Of a stretch of DNA of 64,000 nt, positions 10,367-20,727 are shown piece by piece. Position 1 is the stretch's first letter; every line of letters starts with the position of its first letter. The position numbers and the translations under genes were made by a program. The notes beneath the pieces are model-generated. The model was not told the DNA's origin and searched no databases. It worked only from the letters and a program-made list of their open reading frames with translations. The DNA is from Rhodococcus rhodochrous (lineage in GTDB: Bacteria > Actinomycetota > Actinomycetes > Mycobacteriales > Mycobacteriaceae). The stretch is from NCBI RefSeq assembly GCF_900187265.1, contig NZ_LT906450.1, forward strand, positions 62,001-126,000, in the 5' to 3' direction.

Positions 10367-10391
10367 GGCTCCAGTCCTTTCGTCGGTTCGG

Positions 10392-11741
10392 TCAGACGCC
10401 GGCGGCAGCGAGCTCGCGCGCGTACTGGCTCTCCGGACGCGGCAGGCCGTAGTGGTCGCGCAGCGTGGTGCCGGTGTACTCGGTCCGGAAGAGGCCGCGC
10501 TCCTGCAGGATCGGCACCACCTGGGAGACGAACGCCTCGAGGCCCTGCGGGTACTGCGGCGGCATGATGTTGAAGCCGTCGGCGGCACCGTTGGTGAACC
10601 ACTCCTCGATGATGTCGGCGATCTGCACCGGCGTGCCTGCGACGACGTTGTGGCCGCGTGCGCCGGCGAGCTTGTGCAGCAGCTGACGCAGGGTCGGCTG
10701 TTCGCGCTCGACGATCTTCGCGAAGACCAGGCGGCGGCTGTTGTTGTTGTCGGTGATGTCGCCTGCGCCGGCGAACAACTCGACGGGCACCTTCTCGTCC
10801 AGCTCGAGTCGGGACACGTCGATGCGGCCCATCTTCTGGAGCTGCCCGAGGCCGTATTCGACGATGGTGAGCTCGTTGAACTCGCGATGCAGGTCCTTCG
10901 CCTCGGCCTCGGTCGCACCGATGAACGGGCTCAGGCCCGGCAGGATCTTCACGTGATCGGGGTTGCGTCCGAATGCCGCTGCGCGGGTCTTGATGTCGGT
11001 GTAGAAGGCCTGGGCGTCCTCGATGCGCTGGTGCGCGGTGAAGATCGCCTCGGCGTAGGTCGATGCGAAATCGCGGCCGTCGTTCGAGGATCCGGCCTGC
11101 ACGAGCACCGGGCGTCCCTGCGGCGAGCGGGCCGAACCGAACGGGCCGCGCACCTTGACGTATTCGCCCTCGACGTCGATGCGGTGGATCTTGTCCGGAT
11201 CTGCGTAGACGCCGGCGGCCTTGTCGATGACGAGTGCGTCGTCCTCCCACGAATCCCAGAGCTTGATCGCGGCGTCGACGAATTCGCGTGCGCGGGCGTA
11301 CCGCTCGTGCACGTCGGGATGTTCGGTGTACCCGAAGTTCGCTGCTGCTGCCTCGGTCGCGGTGGTGACGATGTTCCAGGCGGCGCGGCCACCGGAGATG
11401 TGGTCGAGCGAGGAGAACAACCGGGCGAGGTTGTAGGGCTCGTAATAGGTGGTCGACGCCGTGGCGATCAGCCCGAGATGCGTGGTGACCGTGGCCATCG
11501 CGACCAGCGTGGTGATCGGTTCGAGGCCGTAGTCCGGACGGTACTTCACCTCGGTGCGCAGGGCCGGGCCGTCGGCGAAGAAGACCGCGTCGAGCTTCGC
11601 GCTCTCCGCGAGACGGGCGAGTTCCTGGAAGTAGGTGACGTCGTAGAGACGCTCGGGCACGCTGCCGGAGTGGCGCCACGAGGCCTCGTGGTGGCCGGTC
11701 GGGTAGATGAAGGCGTTGAGGTTGAGCTGGCGGTTCGTCAT
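10392..11741 (-). CDS. NtaA/SnaA/DszA-family FMNH2-dependent monooxygenase (LLM class)
   Basis: 449-residue TIM-barrel luciferase-like monooxygenase. Diagnostic sequence includes FFADGPAL near residue 55, the SGGRAAWNIVTT segment and YARAREFVDA. The family includes nitrilotriacetate (NtaA), dibenzothiophene sulfone (DszA/SoxA) and pristinamycin (SnaA) monooxygenases, which use FMNH2 supplied by a separate reductase. No reductase is encoded nearby. The gene lies between a substrate-binding lipoprotein and the permease, so oxidative release of sulfite from an imported organosulfur compound is the likely role. Good ribosome site (GAGGGG) before ATG 11741. Confidence 0.87.
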   Translation of the reverse strand: MTNRQLNLNAFIYPTGHHEASWRHSGSVPERLYDVTYFQELARLAESAKLDAVFFADGPALRTEVKYRPDYGLEPITTLVAMATVTTHLGLIATASTTYYEPYNLARLFSSLDHISGGRAAWNIVTTATEAAAANFGYTEHPDVHERYARAREFVDAAIKLWDSWEDDALVIDKAAGVYADPDKIHRIDVEGEYVKVRGPFGSARSPQGRPVLVQAGSSNDGRDFASTYAEAIFTAHQRIEDAQAFYTDIKTRAAAFGRNPDHVKILPGLSPFIGATEAEAKDLHREFNELTIVEYGLGQLQKMGRIDVSRLELDEKVPVELFAGAGDITDNNNSRRLVFAKIVEREQPTLRQLLHKLAGARGHNVVAGTPVQIADIIEEWFTNGAADGFNIMPPQYPQGLEAFVSQVVPILQERGLFRTEYTGTTLRDHYGLPRPESQYARELAAAGV

Positions 11742-11762
11742 GTCGGATTCCCCTCGGAAAGG

Positions 11763-12818
11763 TCAGCTGCGGGTGTGGGACGCGCCGGTCTCGGCGACCG
11801 CTTCGGTGACGACCTCGTCGAAGCGAAGGTCGAAGGCGTCGGCGGCGTCGACGGGCTTGGGCAGTTCACCGGCGGCATCGATCACGTCGATGGTGTGCTG
11901 CTGGGTCGCGATGAGCTCCTCGTCGAGGTGCGGGAAAGTGGTGATCCCGGCGGTGTCGAGGATGCGCTCGCCGTCCGCGGCCGTCAGGCCCTGGCTCTTC
12001 ACGAAGTAGGTGTCGATGTACGCGTCGCGGTTGTTGTCGGCCCAGTCGACGGACGTGATGTAGGCGGAGACGTAGGCACGGATCGCCGCGGCGGTCGCCG
12101 GGTCCGACAGGGCCTTCTTGCTCGAGTAGAGGTACGAGATGCCCTCGCTGAGGTCCTCGATCTCGGGGCGCGGCAGCGACGTCGCGCCCGGCGTCTGCAT
12201 GTACCGGGAGAAGACCGGCTCGCTCATGGGGGCGGCATCGATCTGGTTGGAGCGCAGCGCGTCCGGGAAGTCCGGCAGCGACATCGACACGAGCTCGACG
12301 TCGTCGACCGAGAGGCCGGCCTTGTCGAGGCCACGGAGCACGAAGGCCTGTTGCGAGGTGCCCTCGGCGTAGCCGATGCGCTTGCCCTTCAGATCCGCGA
12401 GCGTCTCGATATCCGAAGCGTTCGGGGCAATGCCCATGTTGAGGCTGTTGTCCGTCTGCATGGCCGCGACGACCTGCACGTCGTCGCCGGCGACCAGCGA
12501 CTGGACGGTCATGATCTCGCCGGCCCATGCGACGTCGACCGCGTCGGCGCGGAACGCCTCGAGGATCGAGGGCGCACCCTGGAAGGTCGCGAACTCGTAG
12601 GCGAACGGCAGCTCGTCGAGTTGTCCGGAGCCGGTGAGGAGGGCCAGCTGTCGCTCACCCTGGTCGGCGATGACGAGCTTGGTGCCCGCGGGGATCTCGG
12701 TGGGCAGCGCGCTGTCGGAACCGAGGCCGTCGCCCGAGGAACCGGAGCTACATGCCGCGACCGCGGTCAGAAGGAGCGCGATGATGGCCGTCGATCCGGC
12801 ACGACGTAGACGGGGCAT
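11763..12818 (-). CDS. ssuA: SsuA/TauA-like ABC substrate-binding lipoprotein
   Basis: 351 residues. A lipoprotein signal peptide ends in the lipobox LTAVAAC, and a type II periplasmic-binding fold (NMT1/SsuA-like) follows with the motif VDVAWAGE and the hinge segment KGKRIGYAEGTS. ATG 12818 is preferred because AGGA lies 5-8 nt upstream; a GTG at 12830 in the same frame would add four residues. It is the first gene of the four-gene minus-strand operon. It captures an organosulfur ligand outside the membrane for SsuBC. Confidence 0.85.
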   Translation of the reverse strand: MPRLRRAGSTAIIALLLTAVAACSSGSSGDGLGSDSALPTEIPAGTKLVIADQGERQLALLTGSGQLDELPFAYEFATFQGAPSILEAFRADAVDVAWAGEIMTVQSLVAGDDVQVVAAMQTDNSLNMGIAPNASDIETLADLKGKRIGYAEGTSQQAFVLRGLDKAGLSVDDVELVSMSLPDFPDALRSNQIDAAPMSEPVFSRYMQTPGATSLPRPEIEDLSEGISYLYSSKKALSDPATAAAIRAYVSAYITSVDWADNNRDAYIDTYFVKSQGLTAADGERILDTAGITTFPHLDEELIATQQHTIDVIDAAGELPKPVDAADAFDLRFDEVVTEAVAETGASHTRS

Positions 12819-12852
12819 GGACTTCCTCACGGTTCTTGCGACGGGGAGCGAT

Positions 12853-12869
12853 CTTCGACGGCGTCGAAG
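12853..12869. promoter_or_regulatory. Perfect inverted repeat in the ssuA leader
   Basis: CTTCGAC-GGC-GTCGAAG, 7-bp arms, 35 nt upstream of the ssuA start. It could be an operator for a sulfur-responsive regulator or a small 5' UTR hairpin. No regulator gene is adjacent. Confidence 0.45.
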
Positions 12870-13039
12870 TCGTCACCGATCCTGTGCGATCCGTCGCCGG
12901 GGGACCAGGGTTTGCGTCAGCGTGAGCGAAAGGTCCTCTATTTCGCCCATCGGTGCTGTTCGCGGCCGATATCGCCCGTATCCGCGCATCGCGGCGGTTA
13001 CCGTGCGAGGAAGAACCGGAGGCCGGGGAGGTGGCGCGC

Positions 13040-13534
13040 ATGAGTGCGGACGATCGGCACATGTCGCAGACGGATCTGATGTCCTGGCGGATGGAGGAGG
13101 ATCCGGTCCTGCGGTCCACGATCGTCGCGGTGGCACTGCTCGACCGCTCACCCGATCACGAGCGCTTCGTCCGGATGATGGAGCGCGGAACACGTGCGGT
13201 GCCGAGCTTCCGCCGCAAGCTCGTCGAATCCCCGTTCGGGCGGACCCCACCGCGATGGGTGGACGACCCGGACTTCGACCTGTCCTGGCATCTTCGGCGC
13301 ATCGCGCTCCCGCATCCCGGGGGACTGGGCGCCGTCCTCCCACTCGTGCGCGCAGCGGCGATGTCGGCCTTCGACAAGGACCGTCCCCTCTGGGAGGCGA
13401 CGATCGTCGACGGCCTCGACCTGCCTGTCCTCGTCGAATTGCTGGTGGAGGGCTTCGGTGACGTGCTCGCGGTGGGAGACGAGGGCACACGCATCGAGAC
13501 CACGCTCTCTGCAACGGCGACCTCGCACCCCTGA
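13040..13534 (+). pseudogene. WS/DGAT-type acyltransferase remnant with internal deletion
   Basis: 164 codons from ATG 13040 (GGGAGG upstream). Residues 1-125 match the N-terminal part of wax ester synthase/diacylglycerol acyltransferases, including FRRKLVESPFG, WVDDPDFDLSWHLRR and DRPLWEATIVDGL. Where the catalytic HHxxxDG should follow within about 15 residues, the frame passes instead into VLVELLVEGFGDVLAVG, which looks like the extreme C-terminus of the same family. Roughly 300 residues, including the active site, are missing without loss of frame. The product cannot be an active acyltransferase. Confidence 0.75.
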
Positions 13535-13535
13535 G

Positions 13536-13585
13536 CGTCAACCGATGGTTGACGGATCCTATGCGTCAACTTAGAGTTGACGCAT
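13536..13585. promoter_or_regulatory. Tandem palindromic operators before the Clp_N/HTH gene
   Basis: Two perfect inverted repeats share the core CGTCAAC...GTTGACG. The first (13536-13554) has 8-bp arms CGTCAACC/GGTTGACG around GAT. The second (13561-13585) has 11-bp arms ATGCGTCAACT/AGTTGACGCAT around TAG. Their centres are 28 nt apart. The second runs into the ATG of the downstream gene, so bound protein would block the promoter or start. Autoregulation by the HTH protein encoded next is the simplest reading. Confidence 0.7.
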
Positions 13586-14396
13586 GGAACCCATTCGTCC
13601 TTCCCATCCCATCCGGCTCGACGACCTCATCGACGCGATCAAGAAGGTCCACGACGATCCGCTCGAGCAACTGTCCGATGCCGTCGTCGCGGCCGACCAT
13701 CTCGGTGAGGTCGCCGATCACCTGATCGGCCATTTCGTCGACCAGGCCCGACGATCCGGCAAGTCGTGGTCGGAGATCGGCCAGAGCATGGGCGTGTCCA
13801 AGCAGGCCGCTCAGAAACGGTTCGTGTCGAAGAGCGACAACGACCTCGACCCCCAACAGGGGTTCTCCCGCTTCACGCCACGTGCACGGAAAGCGGTGGT
13901 GGCCTCGATGACCGGGGCGCGTGCTTCGGGCAGTCCCGAGATCACACCTGTGCATCTGCTGCTCGGCCTGCTCGGCGACTCCGATTCGATCGCCGCACGC
14001 GCACTCGCCGCCCAGGGAGTGGACTTCGCGACCCTGCGTGCGGCCGCCGAGGCGACGTTCCCCGAACCGGTCGGTGACCTCCCCGAACTCATCCCCTACG
14101 ACGCCGCGGCCCGCAAGGTGCTGGAGTTGACCTTCCGGGAAGCCCTGCGTCTCGGTCACAACTACGTCGGTACCGAACACATCCTCCTGGCACTGCTCGA
14201 ACACGAGAACGGTGACGGCGTGCTGGCCGGGGCCGGCGTGGACAAGAGCGCCGTCGAGCAGAAGATCTCGGAGGACCTCGCCGCGATCGTCGAGGCCCAG
14301 CAGTCCGAGGACGGCGGGACCGGGGGCGTAGAGCCGGGCAGGACCTGCGCGCCCCAGGTTCGCCGACGGCCCCCTCGGGGTACGTCGAAGGCATGA
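13584..14396 (+). CDS. HTH regulator-like protein with two Clp N-terminal repeats
   Basis: 270 residues. Residues 30-80 carry a helix-turn-helix of the sigma region 4 type (SWSEIGQSMGVSKQAAQKRF). Residues 95-165 and 175-260 hold two Clp_N repeats; the second has VGTEHILLALLEHE, as in ClpC. No AAA+ module is present, so this is not a chaperone ATPase. Clp_N domains bind substrates or adaptors, so the protein may be a stress-responsive transcription factor. Start ATG 13584 lies within the palindrome, suggesting a leaderless or very short leader mRNA. The stop overlaps the next start (ATGA). Confidence 0.8.
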   Translation: MEPIRPSHPIRLDDLIDAIKKVHDDPLEQLSDAVVAADHLGEVADHLIGHFVDQARRSGKSWSEIGQSMGVSKQAAQKRFVSKSDNDLDPQQGFSRFTPRARKAVVASMTGARASGSPEITPVHLLLGLLGDSDSIAARALAAQGVDFATLRAAAEATFPEPVGDLPELIPYDAAARKVLELTFREALRLGHNYVGTEHILLALLEHENGDGVLAGAGVDKSAVEQKISEDLAAIVEAQQSEDGGTGGVEPGRTCAPQVRRRPPRGTSKA

Positions 14397-15055
14397 ACAC
14401 ACGCCACGCATGTCTCGTCGCGGGCTTCTCCGTCGCCACGCTCGTGGCCGCCGGGTGCAGCACCGACGACTCGTCCACCGACACCGAGACCACCGTCGAG
14501 ACCCCACCCACTTCGCTCACGACCACCACCACCACCACCGATTCCATGCCCACGCCGCTGCCCGGAATGAGTGGCGACGCCTTCGGGCTCCCGAACGAGG
14601 GAGGCGACGACGACAACGCCTTCACCTACGACGAAGAGGCCGTGCCGGTCGGCGCGACCTTCGACGTCGAATCCGAGGACGAGAACGGCCGGACCACCGT
14701 CACCCTCCGGGTGATGGGTCTGCAACCCGATCGGGACTTCGGAGCGCACGTCCACACGCAGCCGTGCGGGCCGAACCCGTCCGATTCGGGGCCGCACTAC
14801 CAGAACCAGGTCGACCCGGCGGCGAACCCGGACTCTCCGTCCACCGACCCCGCCTACGCCAATCCGCAGAACGAGATCTGGCTCGACATCACCACCGACG
14901 CGCAGGGCAACGCCGAGGCGTCCACGACCGTCGATTGGGAGTTCCGCGACGACGAGGCCAACTCGGTGGTGCTCCACGCCCAGCACACCATGACCGCACC
15001 GGGTGAGGCAGGACAGGCCGGCGACCGGCTTGCCTGCATCGACGAGGACTTCTGA
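14393..15055 (+). CDS. sodC: SodC-like copper superoxide dismutase lipoprotein
   Basis: 220 residues. The signal peptide ends in lipobox LVAAGC, followed by a Thr-rich linker (about residues 25-50) and a Cu/Zn SOD fold. Copper ligands are recognisable in GAHVHTQPCG, GPHYQNQ and LHAQH, and the active-site Arg in AGDRLACI. The zinc-loop histidines are absent: only Asn/Pro/Asp/Ser-rich sequence lies between GPHYQ and the NEIWLDI strand. M. tuberculosis SodC is likewise known as a zinc-free, copper-only enzyme. It probably dismutates superoxide at the cell surface. It overlaps the upstream regulator by 4 nt. Confidence 0.85.
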   Translation: MNTRHACLVAGFSVATLVAAGCSTDDSSTDTETTVETPPTSLTTTTTTTDSMPTPLPGMSGDAFGLPNEGGDDDNAFTYDEEAVPVGATFDVESEDENGRTTVTLRVMGLQPDRDFGAHVHTQPCGPNPSDSGPHYQNQVDPAANPDSPSTDPAYANPQNEIWLDITTDAQGNAEASTTVDWEFRDDEANSVVLHAQHTMTAPGEAGQAGDRLACIDEDF

Positions 15056-15079
15056 CCCGGACGACGCAGTGACGACCCG

Positions 15080-15114
15080 ACGGTCCGGTGGGTGAGCGCC
15101 ACCCGCCGGACCGT
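15080..15114 (+). terminator. Hairpin terminator after sodC
   Basis: Arms ACGGTCCGG and CCGGACCGT (9 bp) continue through a T/G wobble into GGGTG/CACCC around a 5-nt loop. The short U-containing run TTCTCGT follows. It lies 24 nt after the sodC stop. Confidence 0.65.
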
Positions 15115-15191
15115 TCTCGTGCCGTGAATCGGGCTCGGGCGAACGACTTCCGTGCCATGCTGACGCCGGAACCGGTGAAGGAGGAGCGTGG

Positions 15192-16673
15192 ATGGAACCC
15201 GTCGTCGACACCACCGGCGGACGAGTACGCGGTACGACCGTCGGCGGCACGGCCGTCTTCAAGGGCATCCCGTACGCCGCCGCGCCTTTCGGTGAGCTCA
15301 GATTCGCAGCGCCCGGACCTGTTCCCCGATGGGACGGCGTGCGCCCCGCGACCGAGTTCGGTCCCACCGCCCCGAAGGCGCCGTACGCCCCACCGATCGA
15401 TCAGCTCCTGCACGAACCGTCGATCCCGGGCGAGGACGTCCTCGGACTCAACGTGTGGAGTCCCGACCTCTCCGGCTCGCTGCCCGTGATCGTGTGGATC
15501 CACGGTGGCGCGTTCGTGCACGGCAGCAGCGCGGTGGCGCTGTACGACGGCGCGAACTTCGCGCGCGATGGTGTCGTCTTCGTCAGCATCAACTACCGAC
15601 TCGGCGCAGAGGGATTCGCGCTCCTCGACGACGCGCCGGCGAACCGCGGTCTCCTCGATCAGGTCGCCGCCCTCGCATGGGTCCGCGACAACATCGCGGC
15701 CTTCGGCGGTGATCCGGATCGCGTGACGATCGCCGGTGAATCCGCGGGGGCGATGAGTGTGGTCTCGCTGCTGGCGATGCCCGCCGCGCGCGGGCTGTTC
15801 CGTCGCGCGATCGCCCAGAGCGGCGCCGGCCATTCGGTGATGTCGGCCGGCACCGCGCGGACGGTCGCCGGCGCCCTGAGCGCCATGCTCGGCGTCGCCC
15901 CGACCCGCGCGGCCTTCGCCGGGATCGAGCCGAAGGTGCTCGTCGACGCGCAGGAACGTCTCACGGCCCGGATCCGCAGTGAGCGCGACCCGGCGACATG
16001 GGGTGAGATCGCCACCGACTCGATGGCCTTCGAACCGTGCGTGGACGGGACCGTGCTCCCGGGCCGGCCGATCGACCTCGTGGGGAAGGGCGCGGGATCC
16101 GACGTCGATGTGCTCATCGGCCACAACGACGACGAGATGACGCTGTTCTTCGTGCCTCTCGGGGTCGACGGACTGCTCGACGAGGCCGCTGCGCGCGGAC
16201 TCGCCGCCGCCTACGGCCTCACCGAGCCGGAGGCGTTCGACGCCTACCGTCGCGCCCGGCCCGATGCTCGTCCCGGTGAGGTGGCCATGCACATCGTGCG
16301 CGACTGGATGTACCGCATCCCGGTGCTCCGCGTCGCGGAGGCGCGTGCCGCACACGACGCCGAAACCCATGTCTACCGGTTCGATTGGAAGTCGCCGCTG
16401 TTCGACGGCCGGCTCGGCGCGACCCACGCGCTCGACATCGGTTTCGTGTTCGACAATCTCCATCTCCCTCAGGCCGCGGCGCTCGCGGGTTCCGCACCTC
16501 CGCAGGAGCTGGCGACGCGGATGCACCGGGCGTGGGTGGACTTCGCGACCACGGGTTCGCCGGGATGGCCGCCCTACGGGGACGAACGCACCGAGATGCT
16601 CTTCGGCGACACGTGTGCGACCGCCGACGACCACGAGGCCGATCTGCGGACGCTGTGGGACGGAATTCGCTGA
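15192..16673 (+). CDS. Type B carboxylesterase
   Basis: 493-residue alpha/beta hydrolase of the carboxylesterase/cholinesterase family, without a signal peptide. The oxyanion hole lies in IHGGAFVHGS, the nucleophile in GESAGAMS, and the charge-relay region near GATHALDIGFVF. The characteristic EDVLGLNVW is present. It hydrolyses carboxylic esters; the natural substrate is unknown. GGAGGA precedes ATG 15192. It is separated from sodC by a terminator and lies just before katE. Confidence 0.9.
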   Translation: MEPVVDTTGGRVRGTTVGGTAVFKGIPYAAAPFGELRFAAPGPVPRWDGVRPATEFGPTAPKAPYAPPIDQLLHEPSIPGEDVLGLNVWSPDLSGSLPVIVWIHGGAFVHGSSAVALYDGANFARDGVVFVSINYRLGAEGFALLDDAPANRGLLDQVAALAWVRDNIAAFGGDPDRVTIAGESAGAMSVVSLLAMPAARGLFRRAIAQSGAGHSVMSAGTARTVAGALSAMLGVAPTRAAFAGIEPKVLVDAQERLTARIRSERDPATWGEIATDSMAFEPCVDGTVLPGRPIDLVGKGAGSDVDVLIGHNDDEMTLFFVPLGVDGLLDEAAARGLAAAYGLTEPEAFDAYRRARPDARPGEVAMHIVRDWMYRIPVLRVAEARAAHDAETHVYRFDWKSPLFDGRLGATHALDIGFVFDNLHLPQAAALAGSAPPQELATRMHRAWVDFATTGSPGWPPYGDERTEMLFGDTCATADDHEADLRTLWDGIR

Positions 16674-16677
16674 CCGA

Positions 16678-16701
16678 GTTTGATCTTTGTTCCCACGGGT
16701 A
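16678..16701 (+). promoter_or_regulatory. SigF/SigB-type stress promoter of katE
   Basis: GTTT (16678-16681), 15-nt spacer, GGGTA (16697-16701). This fits the actinobacterial general-stress signature GTTT-N15-17-GGGTA. The katE start lies 68 nt downstream. The spacing and the target fit the known SigF/SigB control of catalases in relatives. Confidence 0.65.
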
Positions 16702-16769
16702 GTCGTGGGGAAGACGTGCCCAGCCCCGGATATCCACTCGACAGACGACAGCCACGAATCGGAGTTCCC

Positions 16770-18887
<2,118 letters not shown>

Positions 18888-18948
18888 CAGACCTCACCTG
18901 AGCTCACCTTCCGAAGTTCGGGTGCCCCAAGTTATTCTTTCGTTACCT

Positions 18949-18990
18949 CTGGCCGCAGCTGATTCTCATCGCTGCGGCCAGTTGTTATTT
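18949..18990. terminator. Rho-independent terminator after katE
   Basis: Perfect 11-bp stem CTGGCCGCAGC/GCTGCGGCCAG with an 11-nt loop, followed by TTGTTATTT. It is the most classical intrinsic terminator in the window. It lies between convergent katE and the FAD monooxygenase gene. Confidence 0.9.
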
Positions 18991-19016
18991 ACGCCCAGGT
19001 CAGGGCACGAATCGCA

Positions 19017-20060
19017 TCATCGGGTGAATCGCGCTGCCGCGCCCACGAACGGGTCGCGCAGAGCCGTGAACCGGCGTGCGGTCGCCACCCGGGCAAGGGT
19101 TCGGGACGCGGGCACCAGCCGCTGGGTGCGGCGCCGCCGGGCGCGGTCGTATCGCTCCAGCGCCTCGGCCGCCGGATGCTCGGACAGCAGGACCGCGAGT
19201 GTCGCGCCGTCGATCATCGCCTCGCACGCGCCGCGACCGAGATTCGGTGCCATCGCGTGAGCGGCGTCACCGATCAGCGCGACGTTGCCGTGGACGAAGG
19301 ACGGCAGCGGGGGCGATTCGTACAGATCGTGGTGCAGCACGTCGGCGGCGTCGATCCGGTCGAGTACGTTGCGCACGGCCGGGTGCCAGTCGCGGTAACG
19401 CTCGCGCAGTTCGTCGATGCTCCCCGCTCCGCCGGCCGGGGCGCGCACGGCGGCGAACCAGTTGGTCAGATCCCCGTCACGCGGGGTGATGCCGAACAGC
19501 GCGCCCGGTCCCCATGACTCGCTCGTCGTCGGCACCGTGCCCGATACCCAGCCGCGCCACGCCGAGTAGCCGGTGTACACGGGACGGTAGGCGGGACCGA
19601 ACAGCCGGTCGCGCGTCGCGCTGTTGATGCCGTCCGCTGCGATCACGACGTCGTAGGCGGCGAGGTCGGGCAACTCGGGCGCCGGCGCTCCGAACCGGAC
19701 GAGATCGGACGGGAGCCCCTCGGCCAGGATCGTGAGCAGTTTCGGCCGGGAGAGAAGGACGACCGGTCGCGCCAAGGTGCGGATGCGTCCGATCACCCGT
19801 CCGTCCCATCGCAGGAAGGCCGCGCCGTCCTGCAGCACGCCGAGCTTCTCCACTTGCCCGCCGAGACCGGAGCCGCAGCCGGCGGTGGTCAGGGCGTCGA
19901 GGGCTTCGGCCCACATGCCGAGTGCGGTGCCGGTGTCCGGGAGAGAGGGTGAGCGTTCGAAGACGTCGACATGCCAGCCGCGCCGGACGAGCGCGTTGGC
20001 GACGGTGAGCCCGCCGATCCCTCCGCCGAGGATCGCTGCCTTGCCGTGTCGTGTGGTCAT
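19017..20060 (-). CDS. FAD-dependent monooxygenase (PHBH fold)
   Basis: 347 residues. The N-terminal dinucleotide motif GGGIGG is followed by the second FAD motif GDAAHAMAPNLGRG near residue 265, typical of group A flavoprotein hydroxylases. It is shorter than most of the family. It probably hydroxylates an aromatic or similar small molecule with NAD(P)H. It is divergent from a TetR gene with operator palindromes between them, so it is probably induced when the TetR ligand is present. The substrate is unknown. Confidence 0.85.
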   Translation of the reverse strand: MTTRHGKAAILGGGIGGLTVANALVRRGWHVDVFERSPSLPDTGTALGMWAEALDALTTAGCGSGLGGQVEKLGVLQDGAAFLRWDGRVIGRIRTLARPVVLLSRPKLLTILAEGLPSDLVRFGAPAPELPDLAAYDVVIAADGINSATRDRLFGPAYRPVYTGYSAWRGWVSGTVPTTSESWGPGALFGITPRDGDLTNWFAAVRAPAGGAGSIDELRERYRDWHPAVRNVLDRIDAADVLHHDLYESPPLPSFVHGNVALIGDAAHAMAPNLGRGACEAMIDGATLAVLLSEHPAAEALERYDRARRRRTQRLVPASRTLARVATARRFTALRDPFVGAAARFTR

Positions 20061-20071
20061 GGCCCGAACGT

Positions 20072-20109
20072 ACTACGAATGTAGTGCCGTGTCACTACTC
20101 CTGTAGTGA
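20072..20109. promoter_or_regulatory. Twin palindromic operators in the TetR/monooxygenase divergent region
   Basis: ACTAC-GAAT-GTAGT (20072-20085) and TCACTAC-TCCT-GTAGTGA (20092-20109) share half-site CACTAC/GTAGTG and lie in the 67-nt gap between the two divergent starts. This arrangement is typical for a TetR protein controlling itself and the neighbouring gene. Confidence 0.75.
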
Positions 20110-20127
20110 AGCTCGTAGGATCGAGTC

Positions 20128-20727
20128 GTGACCGACGAACGACCTCGGCCGGCAACCGACAAACGAACCGCCGACAAACGCACCGCGGCTCTCGACGCCG
20201 CGATCCATCTCGTGGGGACCGAAGGGCTGCGCGCCCTCACCCACCGCCGCGTCGATGCCATCGCCGGTGTGCCCGCCGGCTCCACGTCCAACTACTTCCG
20301 CACCCGCCAGGCTCTCGTCGAAGGGGTGCTCGACAGGCTTCTCGAGCAGGACCGGGTCCAGCTCGCGGCGATCGGCTCCGCGATGCCGGGCGACGCATGT
20401 GAGCTCGAAGACCTTATGCACGGTTATGTGATGTTCGTGACGGGGGACGACCTCGTGCGAACCCGCGCTCGCTTCGCGATGTTCGTCGAGGCGATGGCGA
20501 CGCCCGACCTCCGTGCCGGGGTCGAGACCCGCCGCAGCGAACTGCGCGGATGGATCGGGACCGTGCTCGCGGGCCTCGGAGTCGACGATTCCGCCACCGC
20601 CGCGCGGGTTCTCATCGACTACCTGGACGGCCTGATCCTGCATCGCTGCACCTCGCACGACGACGGACCGGACCCGCGCGACGGCGTGGCCCGGATGGTG
20701 CGGATGCTTCTCCCCACAGCCGGGTGA
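20128..20727 (+). CDS. TetR-family transcriptional regulator
   Basis: 199 residues. The N-terminal helix-turn-helix spans about residues 20-65 (RRVDAIAGVPAGSTSNYFRTRQALV); the C-terminal helical ligand-binding part has no recognisable ligand signature. Start is GTG 20128. It is divergent from the FAD monooxygenase and is the likely ligand of the two GTAGTG palindromes between them. Confidence 0.9.
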   Translation: MTDERPRPATDKRTADKRTAALDAAIHLVGTEGLRALTHRRVDAIAGVPAGSTSNYFRTRQALVEGVLDRLLEQDRVQLAAIGSAMPGDACELEDLMHGYVMFVTGDDLVRTRARFAMFVEAMATPDLRAGVETRRSELRGWIGTVLAGLGVDDSATAARVLIDYLDGLILHRCTSHDDGPDPRDGVARMVRMLLPTAG

